A DNA stretch of 64,000 nt, from the NCBI GenBank assembly GCA_016177705.1, contig JACOUT010000008.1:124001-188000 (forward strand), in the 5' to 3' direction. How positions within the stretch are numbered: the stretch's first letter is position 1; each line of letters opens with the position of its first letter. Shown here piece by piece: positions 52,908 to 61,382 of this stretch. Position numbers and translations under genes: made by a program. Below the pieces are notes generated by a model, which was given only the letters and a program-made list of their open reading frames with translations, had not been told where the DNA came from and did not search any database. Source of the stretch: Deltaproteobacteria bacterium. GTDB taxonomy: Bacteria; Myxococcota; UBA727; VGSZ01.

Positions 52908-53402
52908 ATGCGATTTCGCCCAGGGCTGATGGCGGGTGCGGCCATCGTGGTCGGTGCCGTCGGCGTGTTTCCGGCGGCGCGCAGCGAGCAGCGCATCGCC
53001 GACCACGACTTCATCGGCGCCGACCGTTGCCGCACGTGCCACGTCGAGGCCTACCAGGCGTGGGAACGATCCGCGCACTCCCGCGCGTTTCAGACGCTGT
53101 CGCCAAAGGACCAGAAGGACCCGCGCTGCTTGAGCTGCCACACCATGGTGCCCGCCGACCTCGGCGCCGGCCTGCTCGGCGTGCAGTGCGAGTCGTGCCA
53201 CGGCGCCGGGCGCTACTACTCGGTCGAGTGGGTCATGCGTGACGACGAGCTGCGCGCGCAGCTCGCCTTCGACGCCGGCACCACCACCAGTTGCCTGCGC
53301 TGCCACACCGACTCCTCGCCCAACCTGTCCGCGTTCGTGCTCGACGAGAAGCTGCGCCTCATCCAACACTGGCCCGACCGGCCGGCCAAGGCCAAACCAT
53401 GA
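52908..53402 (+). CDS. Exported tetraheme cytochrome c
   Basis: The product has 164 residues. A signal peptide (about 1-26) is followed by four CxxCH haem-binding motifs at residues 41-45 (CRTCH), 74-78 (CLSCH), 94-98 (CESCH) and 129-133 (CLRCH). The layout resembles cytochrome c554-like proteins. It ends ALA-free with a short basic tail. It should carry electrons in the periplasm. It starts an operon with the resB and ccsA maturation genes (its stop overlaps resB as ATGA), so substrate and assembly machinery are made together. The partner oxidoreductase is not visible. Confidence 0.9.
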   Translation: MRFRPGLMAGAAIVVGAVGVFPAARSEQRIADHDFIGADRCRTCHVEAYQAWERSAHSRAFQTLSPKDQKDPRCLSCHTMVPADLGAGLLGVQCESCHGAGRYYSVEWVMRDDELRAQLAFDAGTTTSCLRCHTDSSPNLSAFVLDEKLRLIQHWPDRPAKAKP

Positions 53403-54925
53403 CCACGCATACGGCGGACGTCGCCCTCGATCCCGAGGGCGTCGACTTCGGCGCGGCGCCCACCTCGCCGGTGGCGCGCTTCTACGCGGCCTCGTGGCAG
53501 CTGTTCATCTCGCTGCGCGTCACCGTCGTGACCTTGATCGTGATCACTGCCGCCTGCTTCGTCGGCATGTTCTTCGATCAGACCCGCACCTACGACGAGC
53601 ACGTCGCGCAGTGGGCCACCACGCCGTGGAAGCTGCAGCTCTTCACCTTCTTCGAGATGTACGACGTCTTTGCCTCGTGGTGGTTCGGCCTGTTCGTCGT
53701 CATCCTGCTGGTGAACGTCATCGCCTGCTCCGTCGAGCGGCTGCCCAAGATCTGGCTCGACGTCTGGCACCCAAAGCCGCAGCTCTCCGACGAGCAACTG
53801 CGCGGCATCCGCCACGTCTGGCGCGGGCGCATCGCCGAGGGCGATCGCGCCAAGGCCGAGGGCCTCATCGCCACGGTGCTCGGCGCGCGCGCCAAGACCA
53901 CCACCGAGGGAGACCGTCGCTTCACGTTCGCCGAGAAGCAGCGCTGGGGGCGCTTCGGCGTCTACGTCGTGCACACCGGGCTCGTCATGATCCTGGTCGG
54001 CGGCATCATCAACGGCAAGACCAAGATGGACGGCCTGATGATGATCACCGAGGGCACCGCCATGCGGCTGGTGCGCCTGCGCGGCCCCGGCAACCTGCCC
54101 TACGTGGTCGACCTCGGCTTCTCCGTGCGCTGCGACGACTTCCGCCTCAAGACCTTCACCACCGGCGACGTCATGGAGTACGAGAGCGATCTGTCGGTCC
54201 TCGACTCGAGGGCGCCGGTCAACCCCGTCGTCACCAAGAAGATCGAGGTCAACGATCCGCTCGAGTACTCGGGCTACACCTTCTACCAGGCGTCCTACGC
54301 GCCCGTGTCCGGCGACCAACTGGTGCAGCTCGACGTCGGCCCGCGCGGCGGTCAGCGCCGCACCCATTCCCTCGCCATCGGCGACAAGCTCACCTTGGAC
54401 GACGGCACCACCTTCGTGCCGGTCGAGGTCATCGAGGAGTTCGCCGGGCTCGGCGCGGCCGTGCGTGTGCAGGAGACCTCGCCCACCCCCGCCGGACCTC
54501 GCACCACCAGCTACGTGGTGTTCCGCTCCTACCCCGACTTCGATCGCGAGGTGCGGCGCGGCAAGTTCGACGTGCAATTCCGCGGCTTCGACCAGCAATA
54601 CGCCACCGGCATCCAAGTGGGGCGCGTGCCCTGGGTGCCGTTCATCTTCGCCGGCTTCGTGGTGCTGTTCGTCGGCATGGCCATGGCCTTCTTGATGAGC
54701 CACCGGCGCTACTGGGCGCGGCTCGTCCCGGTGGGCGACGGGAAGCTCGAGCTGGTCATCGCCGGTGCCGCACGGCGTCACCAATACGCCTTCGCCGACG
54801 AGTTCGCGCGCCTGCGAACGACGGTGGCCGCGGCCTTTGGTGAGGGTGAGCGCAAAGCAGATCGCGCCCGTGCGTTGCGCGAGCAACGGCGAATCGCCAA
54901 GCTCGGGGACAACCCGAAGCCTTGA
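53399..54925 (+). CDS. resB: Cytochrome c biogenesis protein ResB (Ccs1)
   Basis: The 508-residue protein is one half of the system II haem-delivery complex. Three hydrophobic segments lie near the N-terminus (about 43-62, 90-112 and 183-203) and one near the C-terminus (about 418-440). Between them is a large periplasmic domain (about 205-415) with EYSGYTFYQASYAP, a typical ResB phrase. A basic tail follows (ARALREQRRIAKLG). Its start overlaps the cytochrome stop (ATGA), and ccsA follows after eight bases. Without the CcsA partner haem ligation would fail, so the three genes work as a unit. Confidence 0.9.
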   Translation: MTTHTADVALDPEGVDFGAAPTSPVARFYAASWQLFISLRVTVVTLIVITAACFVGMFFDQTRTYDEHVAQWATTPWKLQLFTFFEMYDVFASWWFGLFVVILLVNVIACSVERLPKIWLDVWHPKPQLSDEQLRGIRHVWRGRIAEGDRAKAEGLIATVLGARAKTTTEGDRRFTFAEKQRWGRFGVYVVHTGLVMILVGGIINGKTKMDGLMMITEGTAMRLVRLRGPGNLPYVVDLGFSVRCDDFRLKTFTTGDVMEYESDLSVLDSRAPVNPVVTKKIEVNDPLEYSGYTFYQASYAPVSGDQLVQLDVGPRGGQRRTHSLAIGDKLTLDDGTTFVPVEVIEEFAGLGAAVRVQETSPTPAGPRTTSYVVFRSYPDFDREVRRGKFDVQFRGFDQQYATGIQVGRVPWVPFIFAGFVVLFVGMAMAFLMSHRRYWARLVPVGDGKLELVIAGAARRHQYAFADEFARLRTTVAAAFGEGERKADRARALREQRRIAKLGDNPKP

Positions 54926-54933
54926 GGTAGGTA

Positions 54934-56346
54934 ATGACCAGTACGCTGTTCTTCAACCTCTGCGGCGCCGGCTACTTCCTCGGCCTGTTCCTCTACCTGG
55001 CCAACCTGGCCATCAAGAAGGCGTCGCTGCGCCGCACCGCCACCCTGCTGGTGGCGGTGTCGTTCCTGACGCAGATCGCGGGCCTGGTGGTGCGGTGGCA
55101 CGAGGCCGGCTTGGTCGAGCTGCAGGCCGCCGAACGGGCCACCGGGCTGACGCTCGAGGGCGCGCAGCGCTTCGTCGTCTACACGCGCCACCCGCCGTGG
55201 TCGAACCTGTACGAGATGATGGTCTACATGGCGTGGGGCGTCGTCTTCGTCTTCCTCGTCTCCGAGGTGAAGTTCCGCATCCGATTCGCCGGCATCTTCG
55301 CGCTCGCGCTGGCGCTGGTGTCGCTCGGCCTGGCCTCGCTCACCACCGACGCCGCCATCAAGCCGCTCGTGCCCGCGCTGCAGTCGTGGTGGATCATGAT
55401 CCACGTGGTGTCGTCGGCGGTCGGCTACGCGGCCGGCACGCTCGGCGCGGTCTTGAGCCTGCTGTTCCTGGTCAAGGCCAAGGAGCGGGTCTCGCTGTCG
55501 TCGGTGGCGGCCGGCACCCTCGTCGTCAGCATGGCGCTGTTCCTGTTGCTCGGCCGCGGCGCGCACCTGTTCACCACCGGCGCCTACCGGGTGAAGCTGA
55601 TGTCCGACATGGGGGGCGATTTGAACCCCGCCGGCCGCTTCGTTGGCAACAACTTCCACCCCTACTACGTGCCGTCGCCGGGCGTGGGGCTGGTGATGAT
55701 CGCGACGCTCGTGATCGCGGCCGTCGCGGTCGCGCTCTTGCTGCGCGCGCGCAAGGACGACGTCCCGCAAGGCTTGGCGCGCTACGCGTACTTCGCCGCC
55801 TTCGGCGCCACGACGGCGACCATCGGGCTCATCCTGCTGAACGCCTTCACGCAGATGGACGTGCAGGTGCCGCCCGAAGTCGCGGCGGAAATGGTGGTCC
55901 CTGGCCCATGGCGCCTGGCCGTCGAGTCGGCGCAGTGGGATCTGGCGCTGTTCGGCATCGCCTGGGGCGGGCAGCTCTTCTTGCTGCTGGCACTCCTCTT
56001 CCCCGACAAGCTGCGCTCGCTGATGGCTGACTCCGCGCGGCTCGATCGCGCTGCCTACTACTCGATCCTGGTCGCCTTCGCCCTCGTCGCCGTGGTGCTC
56101 GTCACCGGCGCCTTGTGGGCGCACTACGCCTGGGGACGCTACTGGGGCTGGGACCCCAAGGAGACCGGCGCGCTCGTCATCTGGATCACCTACGCGATCT
56201 ACCTGCACGCGCGCGTCACCTACGGCTGGGTGGGGGTGCCGAGCGCCATCATCGGTGTCGTCGGCTTCTTCATCATCATCGCCGGCTTCCTCGGCGTGAA
56301 CCTGGGCTACTTCGCCGACGGCCTGCACTCGTACGGCGCTGGCTGA
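54934..56346 (+). CDS. ccsA: Cytochrome c biogenesis protein CcsA (ResC)
   Basis: The 470-residue polytopic membrane protein delivers haem to apocytochromes. It has many hydrophobic segments spread over the whole length, and the tryptophan-rich haem-handling loop WGRYWGWDPKETGALVIWIT near residue 410. Conserved His residues expected on either side of that loop are present in AHYAWGRYW and YLHARVTYGW. The start is preceded by GAGGTAGGTA. Length is above the 300-400 residue average because of an N-terminal extension and a long loop (about 205-250). The next gene, engB, starts 12 bases later. Confidence 0.9.
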   Translation: MTSTLFFNLCGAGYFLGLFLYLANLAIKKASLRRTATLLVAVSFLTQIAGLVVRWHEAGLVELQAAERATGLTLEGAQRFVVYTRHPPWSNLYEMMVYMAWGVVFVFLVSEVKFRIRFAGIFALALALVSLGLASLTTDAAIKPLVPALQSWWIMIHVVSSAVGYAAGTLGAVLSLLFLVKAKERVSLSSVAAGTLVVSMALFLLLGRGAHLFTTGAYRVKLMSDMGGDLNPAGRFVGNNFHPYYVPSPGVGLVMIATLVIAAVAVALLLRARKDDVPQGLARYAYFAAFGATTATIGLILLNAFTQMDVQVPPEVAAEMVVPGPWRLAVESAQWDLALFGIAWGGQLFLLLALLFPDKLRSLMADSARLDRAAYYSILVAFALVAVVLVTGALWAHYAWGRYWGWDPKETGALVIWITYAIYLHARVTYGWVGVPSAIIGVVGFFIIIAGFLGVNLGYFADGLHSYGAG

Positions 56347-56358
56347 TGGCGGTGGCTG

Positions 56359-57021
56359 ATGGCGGCGGCTGAGCAGCCCGACGTCGTCGACGGTCGGCGG
56401 CTGCGGGTGCTCGACGCGAGCTATCTGCGGTCGGGACCGGACGACGCCGCGCTCGGCGCGCCGCTGCACCCCGAGGTGGCGTTCGTCGGCCGCTCCAACG
56501 TGGGCAAGTCGTCGTTGCTGAACGCCCTGCTCGGCAACTCGCTGGCGCGCGTCTCCAAGACGCCCGGCCGCACGCGCCTGGTCAACCTGTTCGCGGTGCA
56601 CATCGGCAAGGTCGCGCGTACCAGCGGACAGGTCGGCGAGAAGCGCAGGCTGGTGTTCGCCGACCTGCCCGGCTACGGCTACGCCAAGCTGTCGAAGGTC
56701 GAGGCCGACAAGCTCGATGCCATCATCTCGAGCTACCTGTCGGGGCGCCGCGCGCTCGCGCTCGTGGTGCACCTGTTCGACGCGCGCCACCCGCCGTCCC
56801 GGCGCGACCTCGACGTCCATCGCGAGCTGCAGCAGCTCGACGTGGCGCGCGTCTACGTCGTCACCAAGGCGGACAAGCTCAAGGCGGCCGAGCGCGGCGC
56901 CCTCTCGTCCCGCTTTGCCCGCGAGCTTGAGGTCGAGCGCACGAGCGTGCAGCCGTTCTCCTCCGAGACGGGCCAGGGGCGCGACGCGCTCTGGGCGCGG
57001 CTGTGGCAGGTGGCGACGTGA
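56359..57021 (+). CDS. engB: Ribosome biogenesis GTP-binding protein EngB (YsxC/YihA)
   Basis: The 220-residue GTPase assists 50S subunit assembly. G1 is GRSNVGKSS (44-52), the Thr of G2 is in KTPGRTRLVNLF, G3 is ADLPGYGYAK, G4 is VTKADKLK and G5 is the SSETGQG segment. These are standard for the family. The N-terminal extension (about 1-35) is a little long. ATG 56359 is used because it lies just after a GGCGG run; the ATG at 56346 is in another frame. It is coupled to ccsA and overlaps the next gene by GTGA. Confidence 0.93.
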   Translation: MAAAEQPDVVDGRRLRVLDASYLRSGPDDAALGAPLHPEVAFVGRSNVGKSSLLNALLGNSLARVSKTPGRTRLVNLFAVHIGKVARTSGQVGEKRRLVFADLPGYGYAKLSKVEADKLDAIISSYLSGRRALALVVHLFDARHPPSRRDLDVHRELQQLDVARVYVVTKADKLKAAERGALSSRFARELEVERTSVQPFSSETGQGRDALWARLWQVAT

Positions 57022-57683
57022 TCGCGGCGGTCCTCGCCGCATCGCTGGTGGTGCCGTCGGCGCGCGTGCCGGTCGACGGTGTCGCCGCCGTGGTGGAGCG
57101 CCGGGTCATCACGGTCTCCGAGGTGGACGCCGAAGCCCGCCTGGCGCTGCTCGCGCGCGCCACGCCGGCCTCGGGTGAGCCCGACCTGCCCACCGCCCCG
57201 CTCGACGCCAAGCTCAAGCGAGCGGTGCTCGACACCATGGTGGCGCACGAGCTGCTCGCGCTCGAGGCGAGGCGCAAGGGCGTGGTGGTGCGCGAGGCCG
57301 ACGTCGACGCGGCGGTGGCGGCGGTGCGCGGCCGCTTCGCGAGCGCAGAGGTCGCGCGCGCCTTCTTCACACGCTTCGGCATCGACGAGGAGCTGCTGCG
57401 AGGCCGCGCTCGTCGCGACCTGCTCGCCTCGGCGCAGTTGCAGGGGGCGCTCGCCGACGTCAAGGTCTCCGACGAGGAGGCGCGCGCCTACCTCGAGATC
57501 GACATCGGCCTCGCCGAGGGACGACCGCTGCCCGAGCGCATCGCAGCCGCGCGCGCCGCCTTGCTCACCGCCCGCCGCGAGGAGCGCACCGCGCAGATCG
57601 TCGCTGGCATCGCGCGTGGCGTCGAGGTGCGCATCGTCGCCGCCGAGCCCGAAGCGCCGGCTGCTGTGACGGCGGCGCCATGA
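57018..57683 (+). CDS. SurA N-terminal-like exported chaperone, no PPIase domain
   Basis: The product has 221 residues. A short hydrophobic N-terminus (VIAAVLAASLVVPSARVPVD) is a likely signal peptide. The next part (VDGVAAVVERRVITVSEVDA, LKRAVLDTMVAHELLALEAR, VREADVDAAVAAVRGRF) matches the N-terminal chaperone domain of SurA/PpiD-type proteins. No parvulin domain (QYSD/RGGDLG-type motifs) follows; the protein ends with a helical tail rich in Arg and Ala. It may chaperone outer-membrane proteins. GTG 57018 overlaps the engB stop by GTGA, and the end overlaps rimI by ATGA. Confidence 0.75.
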   Translation: MIAAVLAASLVVPSARVPVDGVAAVVERRVITVSEVDAEARLALLARATPASGEPDLPTAPLDAKLKRAVLDTMVAHELLALEARRKGVVVREADVDAAVAAVRGRFASAEVARAFFTRFGIDEELLRGRARRDLLASAQLQGALADVKVSDEEARAYLEIDIGLAEGRPLPERIAAARAALLTARREERTAQIVAGIARGVEVRIVAAEPEAPAAVTAAP

Positions 57684-58159
57684 GCGCGCTGGTGCGCCTG
57701 ACCACCGCCGATCTCGAGCCGCTCACGGTGCTCGAAGTGCACGCCCAGCCACTGCCCTGGAGCGAAGACCAGCTCTTGCTCGAGCTGGTGCACGACGACG
57801 CGCGCGTGCTCGGCCTGCTCGACGACGGGGCGCTCCGCGGCTACGTCGCGGTGCGCCGCATGCTCGAGGAGGCCTGGATCCTCAACCTCGCGGTTGACGC
57901 CGCGCACCGCCGTCACGGCCTCGGGCGCCGCCTGCTCGAGGCTGCTCGCGAGGCCGGACGCGAGTGGGGCTGTACGTCCCTGTGGCTCGAGGTGCGTGAG
58001 GGCAACGCGCCGGCGCGCGCGCTCTACCAGGGCTTCGGCATGAGCGAACGAGGCCGACGCCCGGCCTACTACTCGCCGCTGCCGCCCTCGTCGACGCGCG
58101 AGACCGCCGTGTTGATGGCGCTCGAGCTGGCTACTGCGCCCGGCCCGCCTCGAAGGTGA
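57680..58159 (+). CDS. rimI: Ribosomal protein S18-alanine N-acetyltransferase
   Basis: The 159-residue GNAT enzyme acetylates the N-terminal Ala of ribosomal protein S18. The acetyl-CoA loop is HRRHGLGRRLLEAA (about 75-88), preceded by ILNLAVD. The substrate-specific segment EVREGNAPARALYQGFGMSE (about 112) and the aromatic RPAYYS are characteristic of RimI. The ATG overlaps the previous stop as ATGA. The end overlaps the convergent ceramidase-like gene by 29 bases. Its place after engB puts two ribosome-related genes at the end of the cytochrome operon. Confidence 0.88.
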   Translation: MSALVRLTTADLEPLTVLEVHAQPLPWSEDQLLLELVHDDARVLGLLDDGALRGYVAVRRMLEEAWILNLAVDAAHRRHGLGRRLLEAAREAGREWGCTSLWLEVREGNAPARALYQGFGMSERGRRPAYYSPLPPSSTRETAVLMALELATAPGPPRR

Positions 58160-60071
58160 ACAGGTCGCCGAGCGCCGCGAGCATGCGCGGCACCGCCTCG
58201 GGTCCAATCGAGTTGGTCTCCTCGTAGTGGTCGCCCTCGGGCTCCTCGATGTAGGGGCCCTGCGCCGCGAGCTTGAAGTCGTAGGGCTCCACCAAGTAGC
58301 CGGTCTCGTCCTGGCACAGGCCGAGCGGCAGCGCGAAGCGCGCGCCGAGCAGCTCGCGCAGCGGCGGCTCGGTGGGCGCCAGGGACAGGTCGGGCGGGTT
58401 CGGGTTGTCGGCGCTGATGGTCTCGGCGCCGTGCGAGTGGACCGGATCGAAGCCGACGAAGGTCTCGGGGAACAGCTCGCCGGGGGCGGTCACCATCGCG
58501 ATGTCGCCGAGGTAGATGAGCGCCACCGCCGTCTCGAGGTGCGGCAGGTTGTCGCCCAGGATCGGCTGGTTTGGATCGAAGTCGTAGACGGCGCGATCGA
58601 ACCAACCGTTGTTGATGCCGACGTGGAAGGCCTGGTTCGCGACCGGCGCGCGGTACGCCTTGAGCGAGAAGCGCAGCGGCGTGCGCGTCAGCACCTCGCC
58701 CTGGTCGAGCGCGGCGAAGGCGTGCTCGGCGATCACCTGGCCATAGGCGTCGGTGCGCGCGAAGGTCTTCTGGTCGTTCGGATAGACGGTGCCGTCGCGC
58801 CCGGTGATGGGGAAGGCGTTCACGCCCATGATGCCGCCGACGGCGCCCTGCAAGTAGAGCGCGACGCCGCCGCGCGCCGGGCGCGCCGGGTGGAGCGTCG
58901 TCTCGGGCATGCCGTCCTCGAGGCCTTCGCGCGCACCATGCAGGTAGTCGGCCGAGATGAAGTTGTTGCGCGAGTCGAGGCTCTCCGGGTGGTTGCCCCA
59001 GTTGACCAAGGTGGCGACCGCGGCGCCGCTGCCCGCGTCGTCGAGCGCGACCGCCGTGACGGCGTCGTTGAAGATCTTCGGATCGCGCCCGTCCTCGACG
59101 AGCCCCTCGATGCCGACGTTCACCTGGCCGACCTTGACGGTCACCGGCACGAGCGCGTCGAGCGCCTCCGCCACCGCCTGCGCGCCCTGCGAGCGGATGT
59201 TCTCCATGTGCTCGTCGCTGCGCCCGTGCCCCTGCTGCAGGCCGATGTAGGGATCGATGTAACCCCACTGGCCCATGGTGTCGGGCGCCTCGTGGCTGTG
59301 GCTCGCTTGCACGAACAGCGCGTCCACCTGGCCGGGACGCAGCGCTTCGAGCTTCTCCTTCATGCGGATCTGCTCGTCGTAGAAGATGCCCACGGCGTCG
59401 ACGGTGACGAGCGCGAGCGTGGCGTCACCCTGGCGCAGCACCAGCGCGCGCACCGACAGCTCGTCCTTCACGCCCATCGCGGGCCGGCTGTTGCCGTAGC
59501 CCGCGATCCACAGGCCCTGGAACTCACCGTCGCCTTCGCCGTCGTCGGGTCCCGGGTAGTCGCCATCGTCGACGGCGCCGTCGCCGTCGTCATCGAAGCC
59601 GTTGCCGCGCACGTCGATCGGCTCGGGCACGTTGTCGGCGCAGATCCGGTCCAGGCCGCAGTCGAAGAACCAATCCGTGAGGTCGTCGTCGCGCTCGCTG
59701 CCGTCGGCGTCGGGCGCGGTCCAGACGTCGTCGCTCGGGCAGACGCCGTCTCTGCCGCAGTCGTCGAGGTGGGTGTCCTTCAACTCGCCGCAGATCGCGT
59801 CCGGGCCCTGTCGTGGCGCCTCGGGCGCGCAATAGTTCGGTCGATCGCCTTGCAGATAGCGCGCGTTGGCGACCTCGAAGTGCGTGGGCGTTACCACCCG
59901 CTTCGACGCGCCGGCCAACAGCACGTCGTCGGCCAAGGTCTCGCTGCACGTCGGACCACCCGGGCAGAACAGATCGGGCGCGGGCAGCTCCGGCGTGGGC
60001 GGCGGCTCAGGCGGGCAGGCCGCGAGGGCAACGACTGCAGCGGCCCCTGCGAGCGTGGTCAGGGTCCTCAT
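58131..60071 (-). CDS. Neutral ceramidase-like lipoprotein with Asp-rich insert
   Basis: The product has 646 residues. The signal sequence ends at a lipobox ALAAC (residue 19). The N-terminal half has an unusual Asp/Gly-rich segment (VRGNGFDDDGDGAVDDGDYP and DDGEGDGEFQG, about 153-185), which looks like calcium-binding loops. After that the fold resembles neutral ceramidases: LWIAGYGNSRPAMGVKDELS, TLALVTVDAVG, VQASHSHEAPDTMGQWG (the His-rich site near 260), NWGNHPESLDSRN and YLGDIAMVTAPGELFPETF. Ceramidases cleave ceramide to sphingosine and a fatty acid. GGAGGCC lies upstream. Confidence 0.82.
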   Translation of the reverse strand: MRTLTTLAGAAAVVALAACPPEPPPTPELPAPDLFCPGGPTCSETLADDVLLAGASKRVVTPTHFEVANARYLQGDRPNYCAPEAPRQGPDAICGELKDTHLDDCGRDGVCPSDDVWTAPDADGSERDDDLTDWFFDCGLDRICADNVPEPIDVRGNGFDDDGDGAVDDGDYPGPDDGEGDGEFQGLWIAGYGNSRPAMGVKDELSVRALVLRQGDATLALVTVDAVGIFYDEQIRMKEKLEALRPGQVDALFVQASHSHEAPDTMGQWGYIDPYIGLQQGHGRSDEHMENIRSQGAQAVAEALDALVPVTVKVGQVNVGIEGLVEDGRDPKIFNDAVTAVALDDAGSGAAVATLVNWGNHPESLDSRNNFISADYLHGAREGLEDGMPETTLHPARPARGGVALYLQGAVGGIMGVNAFPITGRDGTVYPNDQKTFARTDAYGQVIAEHAFAALDQGEVLTRTPLRFSLKAYRAPVANQAFHVGINNGWFDRAVYDFDPNQPILGDNLPHLETAVALIYLGDIAMVTAPGELFPETFVGFDPVHSHGAETISADNPNPPDLSLAPTEPPLRELLGARFALPLGLCQDETGYLVEPYDFKLAAQGPYIEEPEGDHYEETNSIGPEAVPRMLAALGDLFTFEAGRAQ

Positions 60072-60099
60072 GGAGGCCTCCGGTCGAAAGCGAATCGCG

Positions 60100-61158
60100 T
60101 CAGGTATCCGTGGGGAAGTCGCCGCGGAAGGTGGCGATCGAGACCGAGTCCGGGTAGGCGCGAATGGTCCTCGTGCCGAGCAGCACGCAGGCGCAGTCCT
60201 CGCCGGTGCAGGCCGGATCGATCATGCCGGCGCTCAAGACGTGCTGCGCTTTGGCGGCGTCGGTGGTGGCGTTCAGCACCACGTACAGGCCGTCGGTGTT
60301 GGTCGAGAGCCGCGCCAGCGCAGGCTTGGGATCGTCGGTGTTGCCGTCGAAGTAGGTGATCTTGGTCGAGGGGTCGTACTGATCAGTGGTGATGGTGGCG
60401 CCTTGCACCACGCGGTCCTGGCAGTCGCGGATCTCGCCCGCGACCACGCCGCGGCCGACGCCATCGGCGGTGTTCTGCTGCCCGTCGACGATGCGGCCTG
60501 CCAGCGTCGGGATGGAGTCGTAGGTCGACTTATAGACCAGGTTGGCCTCGTAATAGACCTTGCCGTCGACGGCCGTGGTCTCGAGGTAGTCGAACACCAC
60601 GCCCCAGGTGTAGGTCTCGATGACGTCGGCGTCGCCGGCCTTGTACACCTTCATGGTCAACGGCACGTGCGTCGGCACGTTGGCGATGCGGTAGTAGCCC
60701 TCCTTCGAACACGCGGCCGCCCGGCAGCCTTCGAAGTCGGCGTCGACGCCGGCGCAGTCACGGCCGTCCGCGTCGAGCTTGACGAAGATCTCGGTCTCGC
60801 CGTAGGCGGGCGCCTCGGCCTTGGGATCCTGGTCGTCGCCGAAGATCGCGACCATGATGCCGCTCTTGGCCTTGCCGCCGAGCCCGAAGATGTCGACGCA
60901 GCCCTGCAGCGTCGCGGTGGCGCCGGCGCCAATGGCGACCGGGGCACCCACGCAGGAGACGTCGACGGCCTGACCGGCGAAGTCCGGCAGCGTGCCCGGC
61001 TCGTCCGGCAAGGGCAGCTCCAACGTCGACGTGCCGACGGTGCAGCTGTCGGTGCCCGGCGTCGGGTTCGGGTCGGGCGGCGGCGGGTTGGTGCCCGTCG
61101 GGCAAGCCAGGGAGAGGAGGACGGCCGACAGGCCGGCGACGAGGCGGGCGCTACGCAT
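60100..61158 (-). CDS. Cysteine-containing lipoprotein of unknown function
   Basis: The product has 352 residues. The signal sequence (SARLVAGLSAVLLSLAC) ends at a lipobox Cys (residue 19), then a Pro-rich stretch. The mature part holds several Cys pairs (DSCTVGTSTLEL, VSCVGAPV, DCAGVDADFEGC, ACSKEGYYR, DPACTGEDCACVLLG) and beta-rich segments (YGETEIFVKLDADGRDC, TWGVVFDYLETTAVDGKVYY). The pattern suggests a disulfide-stabilised beta-sandwich with a carboxypeptidase-regulatory-like repeat. No enzyme motif is visible. ATG 61158 was chosen for its Arg and hydrophobic run; GTG and ATG codons upstream look worse. It lies 28 bases upstream of the ceramidase-like gene on the same strand. Confidence 0.75.
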   Translation of the reverse strand: MRSARLVAGLSAVLLSLACPTGTNPPPPDPNPTPGTDSCTVGTSTLELPLPDEPGTLPDFAGQAVDVSCVGAPVAIGAGATATLQGCVDIFGLGGKAKSGIMVAIFGDDQDPKAEAPAYGETEIFVKLDADGRDCAGVDADFEGCRAAACSKEGYYRIANVPTHVPLTMKVYKAGDADVIETYTWGVVFDYLETTAVDGKVYYEANLVYKSTYDSIPTLAGRIVDGQQNTADGVGRGVVAGEIRDCQDRVVQGATITTDQYDPSTKITYFDGNTDDPKPALARLSTNTDGLYVVLNATTDAAKAQHVLSAGMIDPACTGEDCACVLLGTRTIRAYPDSVSIATFRGDFPTDT

Positions 61159-61382
61159 GCGAGGAGACCCCACGGGTAATCGTGTCCATCCTCTAGGTGG
61201 CCGATACAGCGTCGTCAACGCGGTCCGCTTGCGCGGCGCGTCGCGTCGACGGTGCGCGCTCGGATCCCCGGGCGAATTCGCGTGAACCGCATTGCGCGCT
61301 GCGATCGCCGCACGCTACAAACCCCGCGCTCGCACGTCGGTCACGCACAGTGCCCTGACAGTGACCCTGGAGAGAGGTACTC
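61159..61382. other. Divergent intergenic region, no gene seen
   Basis: This 224-base gap separates two divergent lipoprotein genes. I see no ORF I would support and no RNA gene. GGAGAGAGG stands nine bases before ATG 61383. A GATTAC hexamer lies about 21 bases upstream of 61158 on the minus strand and GATACA near 61204 on the plus strand; both are only loose -10 candidates. Confidence 0.5.
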
